From positions 38,620,001 to 38,684,000 of the forward strand of contig OZ034969.1 of NCBI GenBank assembly GCA_964030785.1: a stretch of DNA of 64,000 nucleotides, read 5' to 3'. Both the position numbers and the translations under genes were made by a program. The notes under the pieces were generated by a model that saw nothing but the letters and a program-made list of their open reading frames with translations, made no database searches and was not told the DNA's origin. Positions 13,401-25,400 of this stretch are shown here, in pieces; positions within the stretch are counted from its first letter, which is position 1, and every line of letters begins with the position of its first letter. The DNA comes from Siderastrea siderea (lineage: Eukaryota; Cnidaria; Anthozoa; Scleractinia; Rhizangiidae).

Positions 13401-16400
13401 AGTCTCCTTCTTTCAAAACTCCTCCACAGTATGGCAACAAATTTCTTGTCGTGCCTTTGTTACATTTCTCTTTTCTGATAGATAAGTTGACTATAACATC
13501 AACATTCAATCAGCAATTCAATCATTTTCTATAAACTAAATTCGATTTTGAGATGACATTACGGCTTTATAATGACGGTTAGTTGGGAGAAAATATATTC
13601 TGTATTGGTTTGTGACTTCGCCCAATATGGAATATATTTTCTCGCAACGCCGACATAAAGCTGTAATCTCATCTCAAAATCGAATTAAGTTTTTTTATCG
13701 TGATCCATGTCTCTTTTTTTTTTGCGAAAACACAATAAGCCAGAGCAATAATTTCTGTTGATCAAAATAGAAATTCTTACTCGTCATGAAGATTTGCACT
13801 TGCGATACTTGCTTATGAAAACAGTTTTGGTTTTGCAGCAAATTGTTTGAATTCACTGCTTTTTCAACCCAAAATTGCCTAATAAAACAAAATAAACTCT
13901 TTCAGTGTATCAACATAAATTCTTTTAAACGACTGCCTTTTTCAGTGCATGAAAGTCATTTGCAATGTCAATACCCTGGTAGAAATCCTATACAGGATCC
14001 TACAGGATTTTCTAGGATCCTATAAGATCCTACAGGATCCTGTAAGTTCACACACGATCCTACCCAGGATCCTAAATGGCAATAATCCTAACCATGTTTT
14101 ATAGGATCCTACTCAGGATGCTGTTAAGTTTTTAGGATCCTGCTTAAGATTTTCTAGGATCCTCTTTAGGATCCTATAGGATCCTAAACAGGATCCTGTA
14201 GGATCCTATAGGATCTTAAACAGTATCCTCTAGGTTCCTACAGGATCCTACAGGATGTCAATAGGATCCTACAGGATCTTATGTAGGATTTTATCAGGAT
14301 CCTTGGTTAGGATCCTACAAGATCCTGTTACTGGATCCTATTAACATCCTGTACAGAATTTCTTCCAGCGTGGTGAGGGTAGGCACTTCTTCATAAGCAG
14401 GCATGTCTTTCTGGAGGTCCACACCTCATACCTCTAATAATTTTGATAGTTGATTCTCACTTACAGTGTTTTTCCTTGACACATGTTTTTCATGCTTTAG
14501 ACTGTTCCATGCAGCAAAGTAAGTAGAAGGCACCAACTACCTTTATTTGTGATTATAATGGACAATCACTCCTCAAATTGAGTTGTACTTGACCTCATAG
14601 CCAACAATGCGGACTACAGTAGCAAGTGCTACAAGTTGATGTATGACGAGATTGAGTAATGTTTGTTTTATTATATAATAATTTTTTTCATAGAGAACCC
14701 TTGGATTAAATGAGAAATGCTTTATTCGTCCTTCTATTGCTCACAGGCCATCGAAGCATCAATATCTCAGGAAAATTTCCCTTTTAGGATGGATTAAGGT
14801 GAACTCAATTAATTGGCCTGCTTCCAATGTATAGCTCAGTTGGTAGAGCACTGTAGCATGAATGGAGAGGCCATGGGTGCAAATCCTGTTGAAACCCTGA
14901 CATCTTTTTTTTTATCAGGCTTAATTCACAATTGCTTAAATTGCAATTATAACTGCGATGGACACATCTTCATTTCAAAACAAACTATTCTGTTTGAAAG
15001 TGTTTTTTCTGTTACCCATACAGTATAGCGCAATTTCTTAACTCACAGGATATGAACTCTGTTTACTAGTTGAAATTGATATCAATAGACCATGCTTCTC
15101 TTATCTACATGTAATCGTGATTTTGCAATTTTCTTTGATGTTGTTCTTTACGTAAGTTTGAATTCTACACAGTTTTTCTTCTCTGTTTCCCAAACAGGGA
15201 ATGGTCTGATCAATAATAATAAAGTGATTAAAAAAATCTGAAGGGTGATGTTGATTTCTGTTTCAAACTTATTGAACTAAAACTTGATTTCTTCGTAAGA
15301 GTTAAACGCTGAAAAATTATTTGTGGTGAATCTAAATACATATAAATTTTTAACAGGGCATTGGAGCAGGCTGCCTCAGTTCTCAAGGAAATGAAGAATA
15401 TCACAGAGGCTGTTTCACTGGTGGAAAGAGCAGTGTAAGGAAATAATTATTAGTGCAGTATAAATGTGATGCTATTTAGAAAATCAATTTTTCTTCTGCT
15501 CATGGGCTCGTGCCACAGACCTACTAGTCAGGTTCCTGTTTATTTTCTGCAATCTGAAACCATTGTTCAAACAGATCGAAGACATTTCATCGTGTTTACG
15601 TGACGGAATTCTAACAAATCTTTGGAGCCACTTTGGTAGCCTTGGCCAGGGTTTTCTCCAATCCGCCATTTTGAATGAGGAGAAGGCCCTGGGGATGAGG
15701 TTGTGCTGCCTGCTACTCTTGTTATGCATGCCCTACTAGAAATCCTTTAGGGGGAGCTGATGTAGGATATCATTTTTACTCAATGTATCTTTGTATATAA
15801 TTCAAGGCCTTTAATGTGAAATAATCATCAATTTGTTGGCACTGGTTCCTCAGATTGTGTGGGTATATGTTTCTTTGTGAACTTTTATTACAGTGTAGCT
15901 AGCGAAAACATGAATCCTAAAAGTTCTAGAATGTTGATTGTGTTGCACTGACCAATCAGATTCCATTTAAAGACCTTCTAGTACTAAGAAACCATTTCTT
16001 GGGGTCACAAGGTTTCTTGTGGGTTGGTCATTGTAAACACACTGAGTTTTCAGGTGTAAGAAAAATTGGCCAATGGTTGCATTTAAAATTCCAGAAATAC
16101 TTTTTGCATTCAAGTAGTTATAGAGTTGGCGGTTCTAGACCAGTTTCTTCGAAACTGATCTAGAACTGCGCCAACTCTATAACTACTCTCCATTTGATGG
16201 GAATCATTTTTGATACTATAACTATTATTCCATCACATGGAAATTATATAATGGGAAGGAGCCGAGCAGGCTCGGGAAGTTGTCACGAAGTGACGAGTGA
16301 GGCTCCTTTGCCGCCAATTGTGGGTAGATATCCAATCTCGAAGAGATTGGATATCGTAGGGCACAATTGGCATATTGGTTCCCACCACATAGCTACACAT

Positions 16401-19400
16401 CACATGGCTCAATCACGTGATCCATTTTTAAGCACTGCCTCACAAAAAGCTCCGCTTTTTTGTTACATTTTATGGATAACTATATGTTTCCAGATCTTGA
16501 TCCATCGCGGCAATAGACCCCCCGGCATGCTAAGTATTTGGATGGCTTGCGAAGCAAGACGTTCAAATACTTAGCACGGGGATGGGGGGGTCGTTATTGC
16601 AGTGGAACCTCGGTGGGAAGAGCTATTCTATTTCGAAGAAATAGAATAGCGATGGGTTCCACTATCTGCTGATTTTCCCTAGATCTTTTCTTTCTACCTG
16701 TGGCGTCATGATTTGATACCTTTTATGGAAATCTATATGTTTTTTCCATCACATGACTTCATTATCGGCGTGAAAACAATATTTGGGTTGCGAAGCAAGC
16801 TAAATATTTTTTCATGCCGATGTAGTCATTTCATTTTAATAACATCTTGATCCCATATATTTCGCATTGGGGAACAAAAGCGAAAGCTTTTGTGAGGCAG
16901 TGAATTGATCGCGAAGCGATCAAGAGGGGATGTTTCTTTTTGCGATGCTGGTTCCATTTTATGGATAACTATATACAAGATCCATTTTTTAAGCATTGGG
17001 GAACAAAAGCGGAGCTTTTGTGAGGCAGTGAATTGATCGCGAAGCGATCAAGAGGGGATGTTTCTTTTTGCGATGCTGGTTCCATTTTATGGGAAACTAT
17101 ATGTATTTTATTACATAGGCTCAATTGATTGGATTTGGATACTATATGTTGTATCTCATGATGCATCCAACGCATTATTCAATCACGTGATTCCACACCA
17201 CAGGAAGTCTTTCTCAGAAACAAGTCTGGACATGTCTGATGAAAACAGGAAATGACTCAGCCATTTTACAAGGTCATGATATCACATGATCTCTATTGAC
17301 CAATTAAAAACGTACCCATAAATTACTTTTTCGTGTAAAAATATCAGAAAATGTTCCAGTTTGATAAAAAGAGCAGAAGTATCTTCCGGTTGACGAAAGA
17401 CTGCAGGAAGTCTTAAAACCACAGGGACTTTCCCGATGAGTCATCAGATTGTCATGTAATATCAGATGAACTTGTATTTGAAGTAAAGTTTGTCAGTAAA
17501 GTTTGTCAGTAAAGTTTGTCAGTAAAGTTTGTCAGTAAAGTTTGTAGTGAACAGAAAAGCAGACTGTGTTTGCGGAACTTGTATTTACATAAAAAAATAT
17601 CTCATATAATAGTATAGAATGAATTGTAACAAGGAATTACATGATGAACTGAAAGAATCAGGAGATATTGTTTGTCCTTTTTGTGACCAAAAATTGGAAG
17701 ATTCTAATGAAAAACCACAAGATCGTTTAGTGAAATATTATTCATGCTGTGATAATCAGTATATTATTAACGACGATGGGATGTTAGCATGTCTAAGTTG
17801 TGGTATTGTTCAAGGATATAATTATGTGAAAGAATATGTTAATTTTTATGAAAATAGACATAAATTTATTAGAAAATCTGTTTACCATCGAGAGTACCAC
17901 ATCAGCAACATATTACTCGATATTGAAGAAAAATATAACATTAAAATATCAAACTGTCAGAAATATAAGATCGATAGAGTGTTTACAGAGATCGGTAAGG
18001 TTCTTAATGAAGTTAATGGAACTAGGAAAAGAATGATTAGCGTTAATTTTATTATGAGAAAGATATTCAAGATGATGGGAATACCTTACAAAAATATTCC
18101 AATTAGCAAATCTAAAAAAACATTGGCCTTTTACGATCGGTATTGGGTAAGTATTATGTCTCTTATTGGTTGTAAAATAAAATCTATTATTAGATGAATA
18201 CCTTATTATATTTCTTTTCAAATTTGTCAGTTAAAGGACACATTTCAATGATTATTTCATCAAGAACTTTGACATGATCAAGAAATTCTTTTTCATTATA
18301 CTCCAGTCCTCTCATAAAGGATCGTAAATGAGTTAAAACCTTTTCATACGTAGTGTACGCGAATTTACACATCTCGATCTTTCTTTTGTAATTTTTGACC
18401 TCTGAATATGTTTTTAGTATAAGCCCTGCGCCTGATATTGATCCAAGTACAGCGGGGTTTAACGTCACACCACCAGCCACAGTCCCAGTTACTATCAATA
18501 CAACAGATCCAATGTTACAAGCCATATTCTTTTTCTTGAAGCTTTTAAATGACTCTTTGTGGAGCCAGTATTGCTTATGGTAGAATTTGTACAATGCTTT
18601 CAACTCAGATATTTGATCTTCTGTTAAATTTTCTGAAACATGGTTCCAATTGAATATTCTTTCACGTCTAACCATATATATTATATGGTTACATTTTTTC
18701 TTTTTTGAACGATTTCTTAATACTGATGTATAATTTTCTAATGTTTCGAACTATTTTTTCTATATTCTCAATAATTTCGTTGATTAAAGTTGATGTTTTC
18801 ATATTATATTGTTTAGATTATTCATTACTCTCAGGCTTTGAGGGAATTTCACTATCAACTGAGATTGGTTGAATTCGAAAATGTTCCGCATTGTGCTATA
18901 TTATAAATGAAAATTTTTGTGGAAAGTTATCACGCACTTGTTTGATACTCGATACGAAGTATAATTGAGTTGTAACTTTTCCAAATATCATCATTCATAT
19001 TTAGTTCAAAAGCCAAAATCCCGGACGAAGACATTTGGAAAGAATTTAGGTTTATTGTCTGATACCACCCACTTTTTTTTGAGGTAAAATTTCTTGAAGA
19101 GCTTAGAGTTCCAGTAAAAAAATTCCGTAAAGATGTTTTGAGTTTCAAAGATATTTTTTTGTGTCTATGTACAGTGACATGAGAAGAAGAAGAAGTGATT
19201 GGACGCGTACAATATATATCCATATTTTTCAAAATCGCTTCACCCGGCAATGACATTATTTCGGCACCATTTAAAACAAAATTTTTGTCCCCTTTTGTTG
19301 AATTTAAAAAACCGTTTATGTGGTGAATGGAAGAGCGTAGTTGGTGTCCGTTTAAAGACAAATCTGTTTGCATTACCATTTTACCATTTTCTACAACGTA

Positions 19401-22400
19401 CGCCGTATCATACACATCCGAGTCTACATTACTCTGTGATCCTTTGACTCCATATACAATCAAATAACCAACTCCTTGAGTGGAGCTACTTGCAGTGCCC
19501 TGACAATGCATGTCAATGTAAATGTATTCGGGAGGAGTTATGCTCCACTTATGTAAGTGAACAATCGATCTACTGTAATTAACAAACAGCTTAGTTGATT
19601 GTTGACCAATATTTAGTGAAGTGGAAACGACACTCACTGACAAATTTGTTGTGCTTGGAGGGAAAAATTCAATAGCCAAAGTGTACTCGCCTTCTGGAAG
19701 TTTGAACATGTTAAAGCCAATGCGAGAAGAATACTCATTTTGAGCGTCTTTCCCCATTTTAAATTTATAAGCTTTTTTGTTGACATTGTGGAGGGAACCA
19801 GAAAAGTCAACAATGCCATCAACTATTATGTTGTTTTCACTTGAAGATTCATCGGCATTTTCCATGAGATACCTGAAAACGTCTTTCTTGTTAGTTGAGC
19901 TGGTGATGTGAGACTCCTTGATTTTTGTGTCAAAGTAAGTTTTCAGCCCTACAGTCACATCACCTTTGGCGGCGTGTACCTTACTGCTGACATAGCCGAC
20001 ATTAGCTGCTGATTTTATGTCTTTGTCATCGGTGTTCAAGTTGATTATTGTTTTTTCATTTAAATTCAAGTTTCCAGTCATATTGTTGGTGCCATCAACT
20101 TTGAGAAACTTTTTTTGTGTCATGTCATCAATTCTGTTGTTAACAAACTCGACACATGCGGCGTCTCTTTGGTTTGATGGAAGATCAAGATTGATAATTG
20201 AATTATTTTTCATATCAATATCAGATCCTTTATCCAGTTTTTTTTCAAGCTGATTTTCGACATACTTTTTATTAACACAATGGTCTGAATTAACTGGATC
20301 TTTCACATTTGTGATGAAATTATTGTTCATGTCAATATGTTGCTCCATTCGACCTCCTTCCTTCTTTGACAAGAATATCTCTCTTTGCGATTCATAACTG
20401 ATAACCTTGTTGAGATTACCTTGAACTGGGTAATTGTCTTTTGGGACAACAAGCGACCCTGTCATCGTATCACCTGTTTTTAGCATGAATTTAGATGTAT
20501 CCACACTTGGAATCTTAGCTATTTCACTATCTAACTGACTTTTTGTAACCACATCATTATTATTGGTTCCTTGTTTTACATTCACTAATTTTTTATTCTG
20601 CATATCATAATTATTATTAGCATCTAATTTAAATCCAATACCAGGTAAACCTCTTGAACCTATCTTACCTAGTCCTTGAGAATCATCATGATTAAGGATA
20701 CCGTTAGTATAACTCATATAATATTAGTTTAGATTTTTTCATCGAAATTTCGGGCTACCTTTTTTTTGACCTTATCAACATACAAAAAACTATATGGATC
20801 CTTAGTAGCTTTCTGATAATCTGATTTATTTATGTTCAGTTCTCGGCAAATCATCGATTGCTCGTTTATAGAAGGAAAATCAAAAACACCAAAATGTGTA
20901 CTATTCAGTCTTATTGTTTTATCGGTTCCGTAATAGCTTTGACTTAAATATATACAACAACAATTTTTATTTCTAGAATTGGTGAAGTAGTCTCGTATCC
21001 GTTCGTCATTTTTCTTACCTGTATTCAAATAGTCATCAAATATGATTAATTTTTGGTTTTCATCAGACAAATCTGTGAGAGGGATGATGTCATCATTACT
21101 TGCTTCTATCACGTCATAACCGACCTCTTTTGATATTGGTTCAAGAGATTTTAACAGATGCTTATATTTGCTTTGTTGGAGATTGCGAGCGTAAAGATAT
21201 ATTTTATCAAAATAGAGAAGCCTATATATCATATCAAGCAAAAGGTTAGTCTTGCCACCACCAGAGGGAGCACAAATAAGCATCCTAAAACATCGGTTTG
21301 GCATGAAACCCTTTAATTGAACAAAATCGTCATTGTCATCATCTTGGATGTCGTAATTTTGAATTCTCATATGATATTATGTTATACAATTTCACACGCT
21401 ATGCGACACGCTATGCGACACGCTATGCGAGCGTTTTTATATATGATAACCCTAATTTTTCCGAACAAAATACGAAATTTTATGTAAACAAATGATATAA
21501 TGAGTTTACTCAAATGGAAAGAAATGGCTGAGAAACGATCCGAGCTTGGTAAAAAGATTAACACAGTAAGAGATACAATAAAACAAAAAAAGATATCTGA
21601 TCAAATGGGTGAAGTCGAGGCAGAGAAACTTTTCAAACCTATAACATCTGAGTTAAAGGAACTTACAGCCCCAAAAGCACCGTTGAGAAGATTGGTAAAG
21701 AAAAAGCGACCTGTTCCAGATTATGGAATAGCTATTGATGATGAAGTGCCTGATTATGGATTGGACGATTTGTTTGATCAACCTGTTCTACCACAAAATG
21801 ACAAACAATTGGTTCCAAAACCTCCATCTTATGAAGATGTCCTTGAGGATTTAGCATCAGGTAAAAAACAAATGTATATAGATCCAGAATACATGTATGA
21901 ACCTGAAGATCTTCCTCCAGAATACGAAGAAGAAGTACCAGATTACGAAATTCTTGAAGAGGATAGAATAAATCAAGCTTTAGATCAACTTCAAATACCG
22001 AATTATGATGATATTGAATTACAACTTCAACAAGAAGATATGAATGACAAAAAGAGGAAATCTTATCTTACCAAAACCCTTAAAAAGGCTAAAGAGAAAC
22101 GACAACAACTTTCTGGATATTCGATGAATATTACTAAAAAATTAAATAGTGGCTCAATCACTGAAGCTGAGGCTCAATATCAAAGAAAAATTATTCAAGA
22201 TACAAGAAAGGTTCTGACTGATTATATGAATTACCATCAACAAAAACTCCAAAAACTCAAATCTATTAAAGGGTCTGGTTTGAAGAAAAAAACAAAAAGA
22301 GGTGGACAGGTAATGTTTTTCAATAATCCAACAGAAATGATGAAAAAACTTGAACTGATTATAGGATCAAAGGTTGCCGGTAATAATAGCATAGAGCTAA

Positions 22401-25400
22401 GAAACACAGGTGTTGCACTTCTCGACATCTTGTTGAGAAATTCAATACTCAATAAGCCACAATACAACAAAATATACAAAAACTATTTTAGTCTAAACTA
22501 ATCATATATATGAATAGACAACTTGTATTATCATCCCATACCGTAAAAAACCAAAGTGGTAATAAACCATCGGATTTCACAATCAAATACAGTAATCCGG
22601 TAATACTAGATTCAAACAGACAATATGAAATCGGCCTAGACCGAATCATTTCGATGTCATTCACTTGGTTTAATGTGACAAACGAACTCAATAATCAGAA
22701 AATAAGATATTCGGCAGATAGTGGTGCTAATTGGACGGAAATTATATTCAATCCTGGAGTATGGAATTACATTGATTTTGACAATTTAATCAAAGAAAAA
22801 ACAAAAACAGGAACCTCATCAAACCCTCAATATCCAATCACTCTGGAGTTTAACGATACTGTATTCAGGACAATAATAACACTAGCCCCAAATTACAGAT
22901 TAGATCTCACTAAAAGTAATTTTAATGATCTTATTGGTTTCAATAAAAAGATTATAACAAGTAGTGTAAATGTTGGAGATTACATTCCTAATCTCTCACA
23001 AGACAGAGAAATATTGAATGTTCATTGTGATTTGATAAGTGATAGTCTTGTCGATGGTGAAGAGTCAGATATTATATATAGTTTCAGTACCTCAACTCTC
23101 ACCCCGAGTTATAGTTTCGCACAAGAGCCTCGACGAGTTCAATACAACCCGTGTAATAAAAATACGATTAATAAAATTCGGATTTATATCACCGACGGTA
23201 AACGAAGAATCATAGATCTTAATCATAGTGACACTTCATTCAGTTTGATTTTAAGAGAGAAGAGAGATTAATCTAACTAATAGTTATAGATGGCATCATA
23301 TGAATATAAACGTGTATATCACCCGAAACTAGGTCGTTTTGTTTATAAGCATAAAGGATCTGGGATTATTGTTGATAACATATTCAAACCAGTTGGAAGG
23401 GTTTTAAGTAAAGTTTCAGAAATGGTTTTAAAACCTTTTGCCAAAAAAGCGCTTGAATCTGGTATTTCACATGCTGGAGACAAACTGGGAAAAAAAGCAG
23501 CTGAAAAAAGCGGAGAGCTTATTATGAGAAAATTACATGGTTCAACTAAACAACCAATGAAACCTACCAAACCTACTAAACCAAAACAAGAAGATTACAA
23601 CACAATTCTGAATAGACTTATATCTGGTACTGGTTATTAAAAAGTGAATTTTATCTAAACTACTCATATAAATGAGTTTCAGAACAAATGAAAATCTACA
23701 ACGATATGAATACGTTCGTTTCCATTTGGATAATGTCATTGAGCAACCTGCTAACAATCAAAGCCAGAAAAAGACAGGTTACAGATTCACAATCAACGAT
23801 AGGTCGACAATGTTCGATTTTTTTAATGGGTATTTCGAAGTAACTAAAGAGCTTCAAAAAAGGGCAGATGGTGCTGGATATGCTGCAGCAGATCGCATAA
23901 CTATGATAATCGGATCTCATAGTCTAATCAGACATATGGTTATCAAATCTTCCGGCAAAATTGTGTATGAGAGTGATAATTTGCATCGAATAACGAATGT
24001 TAAAAATCTCCTTGAATACAGTGATGATTTTAGTAGATCTGTGGGGAAGAATTCGTTCTGGTATCTTGATACTGATGATACAACAGCAAATACAAACACA
24101 GGTTTCGAAGCCCGTCGTATTTTAACCCAAGCAACACAAGACAACGGTAATGGAGGAGCTAAGAGTATTAACGAAATGATTCCCTTAAACAGATACAGCT
24201 TTTTTCAAGAGCTAGAAAGAAAAATGTTGCCTCCGATGCAGCTCACAATTGAACTTACATTTAACGAAGACAGTGAACTGATTCACATGGCAAATGGCAC
24301 AGCCGGTGGTCGTGTTGTAGTAAAGAGATTGTATCTTTGGCTCCCTAGATTAATCCCAAAAGACAGCATGTATAGTAATTTCGTTTCAGAGTTTCTTAAG
24401 CCAACAACCTGGACATATATGCGAGATCTCTACAATCAGTCAGCAAATACCAGAGCTATTCAGAATATGTTTCAAATCAGTCCAGCTATCGACAACGTTA
24501 AACACGTTTTTATATATCTCCAGCGGACAGACGGAGCAAATAATGATGAAGCTGAAAGGTCTCCGTATTTGTTTGACACTTTCAAGTTGAATGCTGCTGA
24601 CGCTAATAGCTCTCTATCAAGCTGTCGTTTAGAGTATGGTAACAATACATTTTACCCAGAGCTGGAATATGATGCGGATTCAAAAATCAGGATATTCAAT
24701 GATCTCATGTCATATGCATTTCGTAAGAACGATTACAATTCAGGAACACAGCTTAATGTATCCAATTTCACTAGTTTGTATGGATTATTGTATTTCGATT
24801 TGTCATATCAGAAAGAGGTAGTGACGAGAGATCCTAAACAGTTGATTCTCCATTATCGTCTCAATGTAGCCCCAGCAGCAAACGTCCGAGCTCATAGCAT
24901 CGTATTTTACGAGAGTGAGGTTGTTGTTAAGACAGTTGGAAACGAATTGATGATAGTTTAAATAAATAAGTTTTACATCGATGAAAATTTAAATGAATAT
25001 GTTTTTTAAAATAGAATTTATCTAACATATAATATATGACACAACTATACGAAATTAAAGTTAGTTTATCACCAAACCAGAAAAAGAATCTTAGTAACGC
25101 GTATCATAAAAGAGAAACTATCATTTTGAGACTGACAAAGGACTCTCTATCTGGGAATGACACTCTATACGTACCTCAGAATATAGTTAAGCGATTGAAT
25201 AAAAATAGAAAATTGAGAAAAGGAATGGACATCAAACTAGCCAAAACAAACATTCGAAAGCAAGTTGGTGGATCACTCCTCTCTACAGTTCTGTCGCTTG
25301 GAAGAACTTTCGCTCCAACAATTGCCAAGACTATTGGATTGTCAGCTTTGGCAGGTTTAGCATCTGAAGGAGCATCTCAGATTGTTAAGAAGATATCTGG

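Larger units (their letters stand above)
16113..17591. repeat. Left terminal inverted repeat of Polinton 1
   Basis: About 1.48 kb matching, in inverse, 33561-34717. The match runs inward to GGAACTTGTAT. It is built almost wholly of hairpins with a GAA loop, often GCGAAGC, plus a 13-bp tandem repeat at its inner edge. The left copy is longer than the right because the block CATTGGGGAACAAAAGCG..GGGGATG and the 13-bp array differ in copy number or spacing. No gene lies inside. The 126-codon frame at 16194 is only the palindromic DNA read through. Confidence 0.9.

Noticed and set aside
13984..14346. CRISPR-like appearance of repeated GGATCC units
   Set aside because: Spacing is irregular, units are 8 bp palindromes without unique spacers, and the context is a eukaryotic intron.
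14813..15028. 71-codon frame over the tRNA-like SINE in intron 4
   Set aside because: It begins inside a Pol III A box and has no homologue features. The gamma-SNAP exons flanking it join in phase without it.
16194..16574. 126-codon open frame in the left TIR of Polinton 1
   Set aside because: It runs through hairpin arms of the inverted repeat, has no domain or promoter motif, and is not kept open in the right TIR copy.
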